From Hymenobacter convexus (GTDB lineage Bacteria; Bacteroidota; Bacteroidia; Cytophagales; Hymenobacteraceae), in the NCBI RefSeq assembly GCF_030580955.1, contig NZ_JAUQON010000003.1, positions 372,001 to 436,000 on the forward strand: a DNA stretch of 64,000 nt. The letters run 5' to 3'. How positions within the stretch are numbered: the stretch's first letter is position 1; every line of letters starts with the position of its first letter. The notes beneath the pieces were generated by a model that saw nothing but the letters and a program-made list of their open reading frames with translations, was not told where the DNA came from and did no database searches. Of the stretch, positions 42,446 to 51,354 are shown one piece after another. The position numbers and the translations under genes are program-made.

Positions 42446-42484
42446 ACAAACGTTTGTGATAGATATAACAATCGTTTGTGATAG
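42446..42484. promoter_or_regulatory. LacI-type palindrome and repeated half-site upstream of GH10
   Basis: The perfect 12-bp palindrome ACAAACGTTTGT lies at 42446-42457 with a central CG, as in LacI-family operators. CGTTTGTGATAG occurs at 42451-42462 and again at 42473-42484. The region is strongly AT-rich and about 140 bases upstream of the GH10 start. Binding by the LacI protein at 13268 is a guess. Confidence 0.5.
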
Positions 42485-42580
42485 AAAAAATAATTTTCCG
42501 CTTGTGCCCAGGCCATTGCTGCATAGCCCGAGCCGGCTATTTTGCTACTCAGCGCCCCATCCACTGCGTTTGGGATGGCC

Positions 42581-43663
42581 TCACTGCACCGCCACGTCCC
42601 ATACCTTGGCCATGCGCGCTTTGCCGGCCGGGCCGTCTACATCCAGCACCACGATGTATTTGCCGGCGTCTTTGTAGCGGTGCACCGGGCTTTGTTCGGT
42701 GGAAGTCGTGCCGTCGCCGAAATCCCAGTGCCAGCGCTTGATGGGGCCCCGGCTTTCGTCCAGAAACGTGACCTGGCGGCGGGCCATGTCCGTAACTTGA
42801 AATGACCATTGGGCCGCCAGTTTCGGCAGGTACTGGGCGGCCAGCGGCAGCAGCGTGAAGACGGTGCCCAGGCTAGAATTGCCGTACATCTTGTGGTTTT
42901 TCGACAGATTCCAGAAGCCTTTTTTGCTTTCGTCGGCCACGTCGTCGTAGTCAATCACGGCCCAGGTGAGGCCGATTTTCTTGCCCTCCGTCAGCACCGA
43001 TTCCACGGCGCGGGCTGGTCCTTCGGCCCCGGCGTAGTCGAAGGGCGTAATCCAGAACTCGGCCGTGAGCTTGCCGGATTGGCCGGGCCGGAAGTCGTAG
43101 CTGTAGGCAATGTTGGAATAGGGCAGCTTTTTAATCCAGGGCTGCGCGCCCCAGGCCAGCGCCCAGTCTTTGCCCTCGGCGGGCATGAAAATGTGGTAGT
43201 TCTGCGCGTGCACGCCGTGGAAGGCGAAGTAGCGCTCCATCAGCGGCAGGTCCGGGTTGGGGTGCTGCTCGGCGATGAGCGGGCCGCCGGAAAGGTCGCC
43301 GTCCACCACGATTTCGAAGGTGTCGTTGTGCAGACCCGGCAGGCTGAAATCCCAGTAGTTGTCGTAGGCTTCGTAGAGAAAATAGAGGCGGTTGAGCCCC
43401 GCCACCCAGGCCACGCGCACCTGCACGGCAAGGTTAGTGGAGTCGGCCTTGGGGTAGTGGCCGGAGTCGTCGCGCAGCTGGTCGGTGCCCACGATGTATT
43501 CCTTCGGAAACGTAGCCCAGTCGTCGGCCTTGCCGTCGATGCGCGGTATCATATTGGCCGGAAACTGGTAGACTTTGAAGCCCCGGTCTTCCTGGGCGTG
43601 CGCGGCGGGAATGAGGATGCAAAGGGAAAGGACGAGGGCGATGCTTCGACTATAGCACGTCAT
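42581..43663 (-). CDS. Secreted CBM9-like and PKD domain protein; start inside a B element
   Basis: The ATG at 43663 gives a normal signal peptide (MTCYSRSIALVLSLCILIPA). A further in-frame ATG at 43720 lies in the spacer of the same B element and would add 19 residues. The first 230 residues resemble a CBM9-like domain (IPRIDGKADDWATFP; FEIVVDGDLSGG). The last 85 residues are a PKD domain (RWHWDFGDGTTSTEQSPVHR, YKDAGKYIVVLDV). No catalytic domain is seen. A surface carbohydrate-binding accessory protein is likely; about 360 residues. Confidence 0.75.
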   Translation of the reverse strand: MTCYSRSIALVLSLCILIPAAHAQEDRGFKVYQFPANMIPRIDGKADDWATFPKEYIVGTDQLRDDSGHYPKADSTNLAVQVRVAWVAGLNRLYFLYEAYDNYWDFSLPGLHNDTFEIVVDGDLSGGPLIAEQHPNPDLPLMERYFAFHGVHAQNYHIFMPAEGKDWALAWGAQPWIKKLPYSNIAYSYDFRPGQSGKLTAEFWITPFDYAGAEGPARAVESVLTEGKKIGLTWAVIDYDDVADESKKGFWNLSKNHKMYGNSSLGTVFTLLPLAAQYLPKLAAQWSFQVTDMARRQVTFLDESRGPIKRWHWDFGDGTTSTEQSPVHRYKDAGKYIVVLDVDGPAGKARMAKVWDVAVQ

Positions 43664-43767
43664 GCTGAGCGCAGCCGAAGCATCTCGCGTGGGGTAGTAA
43701 TTCAATCGTTGTTTCATCATTAATTAGTGCTGCACGCGAGATGCTTCGGCTGCGCTCAGCATGACGT
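43657..43767. repeat. Palindromic element family B, copy 3
   Basis: Arms ACGTCATGCTGAGCGCAGCC onward (43657-43690) and CACGCGAGATGCTTCGGCTG onward (43733-43767). The spacer shares GGTAGTAATTCAATCG with copies 1 and 2. The CAT at 43661-43663 is read on the minus strand as the likely start codon of the CBM9/PKD gene. Confidence 0.88.
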
Positions 43768-43789
43768 TCTTTTTACGTTCAGAATAACC

Positions 43790-45133
43790 CTAATACTTCC
43801 GTTTCAGCCACGCCGCCGGCACCGGGATGACGCAGATATTCATGCTCTTCCCATCACTCGAAAGCATGGCCGATTGAATCTCAATGCGCGTGCCGTCCGG
43901 ACTCATGGTGGGGTGCGGGTGGTCGGCGGCGGTGGTTTTGTGGCCGGTGCTGAGCAGCAGCATTTCGTGGTTGTGCCGGTCTATCAAGTAGATGTTGCGG
44001 GCAAAGTCATCCCCTACCGCCCAGCGGCCATCAGCCGAGCCGCTGACGTGCCAGAGGCCGCTGCCGCTGGGCGTCTGGCCCACGATGGTCATTTCGCGGG
44101 TGCGGTGGTTGACGATGGCCAGGCCCGTCGGCTTTTCGCGGGTGCCGGAGGGGCCCCAGGCGGCCTCCTGGCCGGGGTTGGCGCCGCTCACGGGCGTGCC
44201 GGGGGCCACGTCTTTGGCCACGGCCGGAATAGGGCGGTGACCCATGATGGCAAAAGCGGTTTCGTCCTTGGTAATCACGGCCTCGTGCGTCACCCACTCG
44301 TATTCGGCTTCGGGGTAGAGGGGCCGCAGGCCGCTGCCGTCGGCCTCCACGGTCCAGGTCCGCTGGGGCGACTTCCCGCCCGTTTCCCAGCAGAACACAA
44401 TTTCGCCCGGCACCCAGGGGTTGGTCTGGATGTGCCCAATCTGAAACGGTACCGATACCACGTATTTGATAGCGCCGGTCTGCACGTTCATGGCCGCGAT
44501 GCCGGCCGGGCCCGCGCCCATATGGCGCGGGCCGAACTCGGTTTCCAGCCTGGTGCCGGGCGCGAGGTGGCGGGCGGCTTCGTCCTTGCCCACGCGGAAG
44601 TATGCCCAGGTTTCGTCGCCATCGAGGGCCATGTCGCCGCCGGCCTGCAGTTCCGGCGGCGTGGTGCCGCAGATGCGCTGGTAGACGCTGGCGGGCTGCA
44701 TGTGGCCGGCCTTGCTGTCGGCAAACACTTTGGCGAGGTCAACTTCTATAATCTGCACACCGACCGGTTTTTCCTTGCTGGCGCCGGGCAGGTCGCGCAT
44801 GAAATACAGCTTCATGGTTTTGCGGGCCACATTCAGCATACCGGTGTAGCCGCCCTCGCTCACCTGCACGATGTCGCCGGTTTTCTCATTCACCGCCAGC
44901 GCCTCGTTCCGGGCCCGGTTCGAGCGGAAGATGAGCCATTGCAGGTCCGAAGTCCATTGGTTGTGGGTTTGGTAGATTTTGGAATCGCCGGCCGGCGTAC
45001 TGGTGAGGAAAGTGAGTTCCGTACCCGTCACGGGGTCTTTGACGGTCTTTTTTTCAGCAGGAAAGCGCCGGCCGATTTGGGCGTGGGCAGCGGTGGCGAA
45101 GAGGAGGCTCGCAAGGATTAAAGCGTGTTTCAT
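43790..45133 (-). CDS. PL22 oligogalacturonate lyase
   Basis: A 447-residue secreted beta-propeller (signal peptide MKHALILASLLFATAAHA). PL22 landmarks are SKIYQTHNQWTSDLQWLIFR, HIQTNPWVPGEIVFCWETGG, YEWVTHEAVITKDE and HPHPTMSPDG, which carry the histidines and other residues that bind manganese and the substrate in known oligogalacturonate lyases. It would cleave short galacturonides by beta-elimination. Most PL22 enzymes are cytoplasmic; this one carries a signal peptide, so it probably acts in the periplasm. It is next to a GH28 gene. Confidence 0.88.
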   Translation of the reverse strand: MKHALILASLLFATAAHAQIGRRFPAEKKTVKDPVTGTELTFLTSTPAGDSKIYQTHNQWTSDLQWLIFRSNRARNEALAVNEKTGDIVQVSEGGYTGMLNVARKTMKLYFMRDLPGASKEKPVGVQIIEVDLAKVFADSKAGHMQPASVYQRICGTTPPELQAGGDMALDGDETWAYFRVGKDEAARHLAPGTRLETEFGPRHMGAGPAGIAAMNVQTGAIKYVVSVPFQIGHIQTNPWVPGEIVFCWETGGKSPQRTWTVEADGSGLRPLYPEAEYEWVTHEAVITKDETAFAIMGHRPIPAVAKDVAPGTPVSGANPGQEAAWGPSGTREKPTGLAIVNHRTREMTIVGQTPSGSGLWHVSGSADGRWAVGDDFARNIYLIDRHNHEMLLLSTGHKTTAADHPHPTMSPDGTRIEIQSAMLSSDGKSMNICVIPVPAAWLKRKY

Positions 45134-45160
45134 GGGTGGGATTGGGAAAGGATTGAACGC

Positions 45161-45270
45161 TGTAGAGACGCGACACTTCGCGTCTCCTCGTTGCTGATGT
45201 TGTTATTACCGCACGGCGGTGTGCGGCCCTGGCCGTTCAACGAGGAGACGCGAAGTGTCGCGTCTCTACA
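45161..45270. repeat. Palindromic element family A, copy 3
   Basis: Arms TGTAGAGACGCGACACTTCG onward (45161-45187) and CGAGGAGACGCGAAGTGTCG onward (45241-45270), with inner CCGTTCAACGAGG as in other A copies. Its right end supplies the TAG stop (45268-45266) of the GH28 gene. Confidence 0.9.
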
Positions 45271-46789
45271 GCGTTCTGGTGGACTTTTTCAGCGCTTCAC
45301 TCGCACTCACCTCAAGCCTGCGCACGCCCTTCAGTACCAGCAATGGCGCGGCCCCGGCCTTGTCGGCTGCTACGTTTCGCAGGCTAGCCCCGTCCACGTC
45401 GGTCAGCATGAGCGCGGGGCGGGTTTCGGCGCCCAGCAGGTGGATGTTCACGTCGTTCAGCTCAATGTTTCTGGCGTGGCGGATGTAGAAGCCATAGGCC
45501 GGGCCCACGCCCAGCTTCTGGGGTTCGGGGTAGCCTTTTTCGTCTTCGGGCAAGTCATTCTGAATGGCAGCGGCCGAGGCTGCATCGAGCGGCCGGTACC
45601 AGATACTGATGTTGCTCAGGCGTACGTCTTCGATGGGGTGGCCGGGCACGCCGCTGATAAGCGTGGCAAAGCGCGCGTCGGCATTATACACCGTGACATT
45701 GCTGATGTTGATGCGGCGCAGCCGCCCCGTAGCGGTGCCGGCCGGGGCCCGCAAGCGGCTGCTCAGGCGTAGGAAAATAGGCGAGTTCGTGACGTCGCGC
45801 ATCGTGATGTTGCTGATGGTCACGTCTTCGAGCAGGCCGCCGTCCACGGTTTCGAGGGCCAGGCCGCGGCAGTAGGTGAACACGCAGTTGCTGATGGCAA
45901 TGTTCCGAAAACCGCCGTTCGATTCGGTGCCGAACTTGATGCGGCCGGTGGGGCCTTCGTGGTCAGGCACGAGGGCGGCCTCGTTGCGCCGGTAGGTGCC
46001 GTCGAGCAGGCTGCCGCGGTCGAAGCCGCTCACCTGGCAGTTGGTGATGGTGACGTTTTCGGTGAGGCGCGCGTAGCCGAGGGCGAAGGAGCTTTTCAGG
46101 CAAATGGCGTCGTCCCAGGGCGAATTGACGGTGCAGTTGCTCACCCGCACGTTCTGGCAGCCGTCGATGTCGAGGCCGTCGCGGTTGGTGTCGAGCTTAA
46201 GGTTGTCAATGGTCAGGTTATCGACGCCGGTGGCCAGCAGAGCGAAATGCCCCCCCTGCCGCACGGTGAAATCCTTGAGCATCACGTTGCGGCACAGTTT
46301 CAGGGCAATGGCTTTGTTGCCGACGGGCGCTTGGTGCGGCCCTTCCCGCGTGAGGCCCTGCCCGTAGATGGTGCCCGGCCCGAGGATGGAAATATCCACC
46401 AGCCGCTCGCCCCAAATCAGGCTGTTGTGCCAGTGGCTGTGGCCGAAATCCTGGAACTGGTCGTTGTCGGCCGGCTCCGGCGCATCGTAGCCGGTGGCGC
46501 CCACGGGCGCGGCGGCCAGCAGCACGGCGCCCTGGTCGAGGTAGAGCGAAATGTGGCTTTGCAGCCGAATGGAATAGCTGCGGTAGGTGCCGGCCGGGAA
46601 ATACACGGTGCCCCCGCCCGCCCTGGCCGCCGCCGCAATGGCCCGGTTGATGGCGTCGCTGTCGAGGCTTGCGCTGTCGCCCTTCGCCCCAAAGTCGCGG
46701 ACGCTGAAGCCGCCAGCGAACGGGGCCGCTTCGGCATTTCGAAAGCAATTCAGCAACAGAAGGAACAGGAAAGCGGCGCGGTACAGCAT
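45266..46789 (-). CDS. GH28 polygalacturonase-type enzyme
   Basis: The ATG at 46789 starts a signal peptide (MLYRAAFLFLLLLNCFRNAE); upstream in-frame codons overlap the small lipoprotein gene and are disfavoured. About 507 residues. The beta-helix start (FSVRDFGAKGDSASLDSDAI) and the catalytic strand NRDGLDIDGCQNVRVSNC followed by SPWDDAICLKS give the Asp residues of the GH28 site; RIKFGTESNGG contains the RIK motif. It likely removes galacturonic acid (or related residues) from pectin or rhamnogalacturonan. It partners with PL22. Confidence 0.9.
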   Translation of the reverse strand: MLYRAAFLFLLLLNCFRNAEAAPFAGGFSVRDFGAKGDSASLDSDAINRAIAAAARAGGGTVYFPAGTYRSYSIRLQSHISLYLDQGAVLLAAAPVGATGYDAPEPADNDQFQDFGHSHWHNSLIWGERLVDISILGPGTIYGQGLTREGPHQAPVGNKAIALKLCRNVMLKDFTVRQGGHFALLATGVDNLTIDNLKLDTNRDGLDIDGCQNVRVSNCTVNSPWDDAICLKSSFALGYARLTENVTITNCQVSGFDRGSLLDGTYRRNEAALVPDHEGPTGRIKFGTESNGGFRNIAISNCVFTYCRGLALETVDGGLLEDVTISNITMRDVTNSPIFLRLSSRLRAPAGTATGRLRRINISNVTVYNADARFATLISGVPGHPIEDVRLSNISIWYRPLDAASAAAIQNDLPEDEKGYPEPQKLGVGPAYGFYIRHARNIELNDVNIHLLGAETRPALMLTDVDGASLRNVAADKAGAAPLLVLKGVRRLEVSASEALKKSTRTL

Positions 46790-46847
46790 GGGCGCAAGCA
46801 CCAGCTTTCTCACGTCGCAACCTTCCTGTACTGTGCTGACGGCCGGC

Positions 46848-47084
46848 TTAGCGGCTGGCGGGCGGCGAAGGGCTGCGCTCGCCCAGAATCCGCCCAATCT
46901 TGGTGGGAGCCACGAAGGGCACCGGCTGGCCCGGCACCCGCGTCCGCTTGAGGGTATCGGCCGTGGTGTCGGCCACCGGAGCGAGGGCTTCCGTGGCGGC
47001 GGGCGGCGAGGGTTTATCCTGGCAGGCCCCGAGCACCAAGCCGGCAATGAGGGCTCCGGCGATGGCGGCAACTTTCTCCTTCAT
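46848..47084 (-). CDS. Small lipoprotein, unknown function
   Basis: A 78-residue protein with a lipoprotein signal (AIAGALIAGLVLGAC, Cys21), followed by a Pro/Ala/Thr-rich disordered stretch and a short GRILGERSPSPPASR end. It starts 58 bases upstream of GH28 in the same direction and is probably in that operon. No family recognised. The coding call rests on the clean lipobox. Confidence 0.6.
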   Translation of the reverse strand: MKEKVAAIAGALIAGLVLGACQDKPSPPAATEALAPVADTTADTLKRTRVPGQPVPFVAPTKIGRILGERSPSPPASR

Positions 47085-47327
47085 AATTCTTCCGGCGCCA
47101 TGCGCATTGATTAGCCGCTTAACGGGGTGTCTGCCCCTAGGGTTGGAAAAAACTCGACAGTAGCTACCCAGAGGCGCATGCTAACATCCTACAACAAGAT
47201 GCCAACGCCCAGCACGGGCCTGGCGAGCCTAAATAATACATTTGTCAATGGCCTGAGAAGGCCGATTCCACTTTCCCAGTCGCGTATCCACTCCCAGCCC
47301 AGCCCCGTCGCAGCGACATTCAAGGCA

Positions 47328-50144
47328 ATGAAAATAAGGTCTTTTCTTTCCTTCCCGCCTTCGCCTGCCGCCGCCGTTCTGCTCACGCTCATTGTACTGA
47401 TTTACCATCCGGCCGCCGCCCAGAAACTGACCGTGGCTAACCTGAAATGTGCGTATCAGGCGCACCCGCTGGGCGTGCAAACCCGCACGCCTGCCCTGAG
47501 CTGGGAGCTGCGCTCCAGCCGCCGCAACGTCCGGCAAACCGCGTATCGGATTCTGGTGTCGGACAGCCGCAAAGGCCTCGACCAGAACATTGGCAACGCC
47601 TGGGATTCCGGCAAAGTCCAGTCGGACGCCTCTATCCAGGTGAGCTACGCGGGGAGCGCCCTGCAGCCCGCCCGCTCGTATTATTGGAAAGTAAAAACCT
47701 GGGACAACGGGAGCGGCATTTCGGAGTGGTCGGCTAGCGGGGAATGGCAAATGGGCCTGTTTGGCAAAGCCGACTGGCAAGGCGCCCGTTGGATAGCCTA
47801 CGACCAGCTGCCCGCCGAGCGCGTGACCGTGCTGCCCGTGGACGGGGCCAAGGACACCTACCGCGACAACAACGTCCTGCCGCTGCTGCGCAAGCCCTTC
47901 ACCCCCAAAAAGCAACCCACCAAGGCCACTCTTTTCATCAGCGGCCTGGGGCAGTTTGAAGCCTATTTGAACGGCCAGAAAATCGGCAACCACTTCCTCG
48001 ACCCCGGCTGGACGAAGTACGACCAGCACGCCCAGTACGTAACATTTGACGTAACAAACCTGGTCAAAAGCGGCCCCAACGCACTGGGCGTCATGCTTGG
48101 CAATGGCTTCTACTACGTGCCGGCGGTGAAGGAGCGTTACCGGAAATTAAAGTCGGCTTTTGGGCACCCGAAGCTGATTTGCCGGCTGGCCCTGACGTAC
48201 GCCGACGGCTCGCACGAAGACGTGGTGAGCGACCCCACTTGGCGCACCGCCGCCGGCCCGGTCACCTTTTCCAGCATCTACGGCGGCGAGGATTACAACG
48301 CCACGCTGGAGCAGGCCGGCTGGGCCACGGCTGCTTTTCAGGATAAGAGCTGGCGGCCCGTGGTGGCCGTGGATGGACCGCCGCAGCTGGTGGCGCAGGA
48401 GCAGGAGCCGCTACGGGTTTTCGATACATTCAAGGCCCAAAGCACAACGCAAGCTCAGCCCGGCAAGTGGGTGTACGACTTCGGGCAAAATGCCTCGGGC
48501 ATCATCGAAATCCAGGTGAAAGGCCAACGCGGCGACACGGTGCGCATTACGCCGGCCGAGTTGCTGGGGGCCGACAAAACGGTGACCCAGAAGAACACCG
48601 GACGCGGCTTCTATTTCACTTACATCCTGAAAGGCAGCGGTGTGGAAACCTGGCGGCCCCGCTTCACTTACTATGGCTTCCGCTACGCGCAGGTGGAAGG
48701 TGGCGCGCCCAAAGGCCAGCCCAACCCGAAAAACCGGCCCGAAATTCTGAATCTGACAGCGCTGCACACCCGCAACTCGGCGGCCAGCGCGGGCTCGTTT
48801 TCGTGCTCCAACGACTTGCTCAACCGCACGAATACGCTGATTGACTGGGCCATCAAAAGCAACCTGGCCAGCGTGATGACCGACTGTCCGCACCGCGAGA
48901 AGCTGGGCTGGCTGGAACAAACCCACCTCATGGGCGGCTCGCTGCGCTACGGCTACGACATGGCCACGCTCTGCCGCAAGACTTTGGCCGATATGCGCGC
49001 CTCGCAAACGGCCGACGGATTGGTGCCGGAAATTGCACCGGAGTTTGTGAAGTTTGAGTGGGGCGGCGACATGTTTCGCGACTCGCCGGAGTGGGGCAGC
49101 GCCAGCATTATCCTGCCTTGGTACGTGTACCAGTGGTACGGCGACCGCCAGGTGCTGGCCGAGAACTACGACATGATGCGGCGCTACGTGGCCTACCTCG
49201 GCACCAAGGCGCAGGGCCACATGCTCGCGCAGGGCCTGGGCGATTGGTACGACCTCGGCCCCAAGCCGCCGGGCGTTTCGCAGCTCACGCCGATGGGCGT
49301 AACCGGCACGGCCACTTATTATTATGACCTCACCATCTTGGCCCAGATTGCCCGCCTGTTGGGTAAAAACGATGAAGCTTCGGCCTACGAAAAGCTCGGC
49401 ACGGAAGTAAAAACCGCCTTCAACGCGAAATTTTTCAACCCTCAAACCAAGCAGTACGCCACCGGCAGCCAGACGGCCAACGCCATGGCCGTGTACATGG
49501 GTCTGGTCGCGCCCGCCGACAAGGCGGCAGTGGTGGAAAACATCGTGCAGGACCTGCGCACCCGCGACAACGCCCTGACCGCCGGCGACATCGGCTACCG
49601 CTACCTGCTACGCGTGCTGGAAGACGCGGGCCGCTCCGACGTCATTTTTGCGATGAACAACCGCGCCGACGTGCCCGGCTACGGCTACCAGCTGGCCCAC
49701 GGCGCCACGGCCCTCACCGAATCGTGGGCCGCACTGCCCACGGTGTCGAACAACCACCTCATGCTGGGGCATTTAACGGAGTGGTTTTATAGCGGCCTGG
49801 CAGGTATTCGGCCGGCTGACGGGTCGGTGGCTTTCAACAGAATCGACATCCGGCCCGAGCCGGTGGGCGACGTGACCAGCGCCAAAACCAGCCACCTGTC
49901 GCCCTACGGCCTCATTGCTACGGACTGGAAAAAATCCGCCAGCAGCTTCGAGCTCACGGTCACGATTCCGGCCAATACCACGGCCACCATTTACCTGCCG
50001 GCCCCCGCGTCGGCGCGCGTCACAGAAGGCGGACAGCCACTGGAGAAGCACCCGGAGCTAGAATCGCTGGGCTTTGCGGAGGGGCGCGCGCGCATCAGGG
50101 CCGGTTCGGGGACTTACCATTTTGAGGTTGGTTCAACCTTGTAA
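47328..50144 (+). CDS. GH78 alpha-L-rhamnosidase
   Basis: The ATG at 47328 opens a signal peptide (FPPSPAAAVLLTLIVLIYHP, then AAAQ); the longer upstream frame has no signal features. About 938 residues. Order of domains: N-terminal fibronectin-like (ALSWELRSSRRNVRQTAYRI), two beta-sandwich domains, the (alpha/alpha)6 catalytic barrel (TDCPHREKLGWLEQTHLMGG, with the acidic residues of the family) and a C-terminal beta domain ending in TYHFEVGS. It should release rhamnose from rhamnogalacturonan or arabinogalactan. The following gene starts 4 bases after its stop. Confidence 0.93.
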   Translation: MKIRSFLSFPPSPAAAVLLTLIVLIYHPAAAQKLTVANLKCAYQAHPLGVQTRTPALSWELRSSRRNVRQTAYRILVSDSRKGLDQNIGNAWDSGKVQSDASIQVSYAGSALQPARSYYWKVKTWDNGSGISEWSASGEWQMGLFGKADWQGARWIAYDQLPAERVTVLPVDGAKDTYRDNNVLPLLRKPFTPKKQPTKATLFISGLGQFEAYLNGQKIGNHFLDPGWTKYDQHAQYVTFDVTNLVKSGPNALGVMLGNGFYYVPAVKERYRKLKSAFGHPKLICRLALTYADGSHEDVVSDPTWRTAAGPVTFSSIYGGEDYNATLEQAGWATAAFQDKSWRPVVAVDGPPQLVAQEQEPLRVFDTFKAQSTTQAQPGKWVYDFGQNASGIIEIQVKGQRGDTVRITPAELLGADKTVTQKNTGRGFYFTYILKGSGVETWRPRFTYYGFRYAQVEGGAPKGQPNPKNRPEILNLTALHTRNSAASAGSFSCSNDLLNRTNTLIDWAIKSNLASVMTDCPHREKLGWLEQTHLMGGSLRYGYDMATLCRKTLADMRASQTADGLVPEIAPEFVKFEWGGDMFRDSPEWGSASIILPWYVYQWYGDRQVLAENYDMMRRYVAYLGTKAQGHMLAQGLGDWYDLGPKPPGVSQLTPMGVTGTATYYYDLTILAQIARLLGKNDEASAYEKLGTEVKTAFNAKFFNPQTKQYATGSQTANAMAVYMGLVAPADKAAVVENIVQDLRTRDNALTAGDIGYRYLLRVLEDAGRSDVIFAMNNRADVPGYGYQLAHGATALTESWAALPTVSNNHLMLGHLTEWFYSGLAGIRPADGSVAFNRIDIRPEPVGDVTSAKTSHLSPYGLIATDWKKSASSFELTVTIPANTTATIYLPAPASARVTEGGQPLEKHPELESLGFAEGRARIRAGSGTYHFEVGSTL

Positions 50145-50148
50145 TTGC

Positions 50149-51276
50149 ATGAAAATTCAACTTGCTTCTCTCTTGCTGCTTAGCGGCCTTTGCCAACCGG
50201 CTTGGGCGCAAAAAGCGCTGCCCAAAGATGTTCCGGCCGCCACCATGCAGAAGGTGTACGAGGAGGTGAAAACGCCTTATAAGTACGGTCTGGTGCTCGT
50301 CACCGACGACAACAAGAAGAAGATGGACTGCCCCAGCGTGTTCCGCAAAAACGGGCAGTGGTGGATGACCTACATCATCTTCGACGGGCGCGGCTACGAA
50401 ACCTGGCTGGCCCAGAGCAAGGACCTGCTACACTGGGAAACGAAGGGCAAAATCTTGGCTTTTACCGATAGTACCGACTGGGACACCAACCAGAAAGCCG
50501 GCTATGTGGCCCTGCAAGACCCCAAGTGGGGCGGCAGCTACGAGTGGCAGCCCTACCAGGGCAAGTACTGGCTATCGTACTTCGGCGGCAACTCACGGGG
50601 GTATGAAAAGGGCGTGCTTTCCATCAGCCTGGCCTCGACGGACAAGGACCCCACCACCCTGCCCACCTGGCAGCGCCTGGCCAAGCCCGTGCTGCGCCCC
50701 GACGACAAAGACGTGCGCTGGTGGGAGAACCACACCATCTACAAAAGCTCGGTGGTGTGGGACAAGAGCAAGCTCACCGGCCACCCCTTCGTGATGTACT
50801 ACAACGCCAACGGCGACAGCCTCAACGCCAAGCGCGGGGCCGAGCGCATCGGCATGGCCGTGTCGGACGACATGACGCACTGGACACGGTACCTGCGCAA
50901 CCCCGTGCTGAACCACCACACCGGCATCACCGGCGACGCCTACCTGCAGAAAATGGACAACAGCCTGTGGGTGATGTTCTATTTCGGCGCCTTTTACCCC
51001 GGCGTGAAGGGCGCCGTGAACCGCTTCGCCTGCTCCTACGACCTCACCCACTGGACCGACTGGACGGGCGCGAATTTGATTGAGCCATCCGAGCCCTACG
51101 ACGAATTATTCGCCCACAAGTCCTTCGTGCTGAAATACAAAGGTGTGGTGTACCACTACTACTGCGCCGTGAACAAGCCCGACCAGCGCGGCATCGCCGT
51201 GGCCACTTCCAAGGATTTGGGCAAGAGTACGGTGGCGTTTATCGCGCCGCCGGTGAAGAAACCCAAAGCAAAGTAG
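50149..51276 (+). CDS. Secreted five-bladed beta-propeller glycosidase-like protein
   Basis: The ATG at 50149, 4 bases after the GH78 stop, starts a signal peptide (LASLLLLSGLCQPAWAQ). About 375 residues with repeated propeller strands: MDCPSVFRKNGQWWMTYIIF, WLAQSKDLLHWETKG, GMAVSDDMTHWTRYLRNPVL and CSYDLTHWTDWTG. This is the pattern of the GH43/GH117/GH130 superfamily, but the exact family is not clear. Candidate acidic catalytic residues are in KMDCPS and in EPYDELF. Its TAG stop is part of a C-family element. Confidence 0.75.
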   Translation: MKIQLASLLLLSGLCQPAWAQKALPKDVPAATMQKVYEEVKTPYKYGLVLVTDDNKKKMDCPSVFRKNGQWWMTYIIFDGRGYETWLAQSKDLLHWETKGKILAFTDSTDWDTNQKAGYVALQDPKWGGSYEWQPYQGKYWLSYFGGNSRGYEKGVLSISLASTDKDPTTLPTWQRLAKPVLRPDDKDVRWWENHTIYKSSVVWDKSKLTGHPFVMYYNANGDSLNAKRGAERIGMAVSDDMTHWTRYLRNPVLNHHTGITGDAYLQKMDNSLWVMFYFGAFYPGVKGAVNRFACSYDLTHWTDWTGANLIEPSEPYDELFAHKSFVLKYKGVVYHYYCAVNKPDQRGIAVATSKDLGKSTVAFIAPPVKKPKAK

Positions 51277-51345
51277 CGCGGACTTTTACTCCGCGAGTAA
51301 ACGATAACAACCTCGAACATTCGCGGACTAAAAGTCCGCGCTACA
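51273..51345. repeat. Palindromic element family C, copy 2
   Basis: Arms GTAGCGCGGACTTTTACTCC and GGACTAAAAGTCCGCGCTACA, spacer about 30 bases. The first TAG (51274-51276) is the stop codon of the propeller gene, and the GH2 start lies 9 bases after the element. Confidence 0.88.
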
Positions 51346-51354
51346 TCCCACCCA

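Noticed and set aside
47127-47327. N-terminal extension of the GH78 frame
   Set aside because: The 67 extra residues have no signal or domain features and a good signal peptide begins at 47328.
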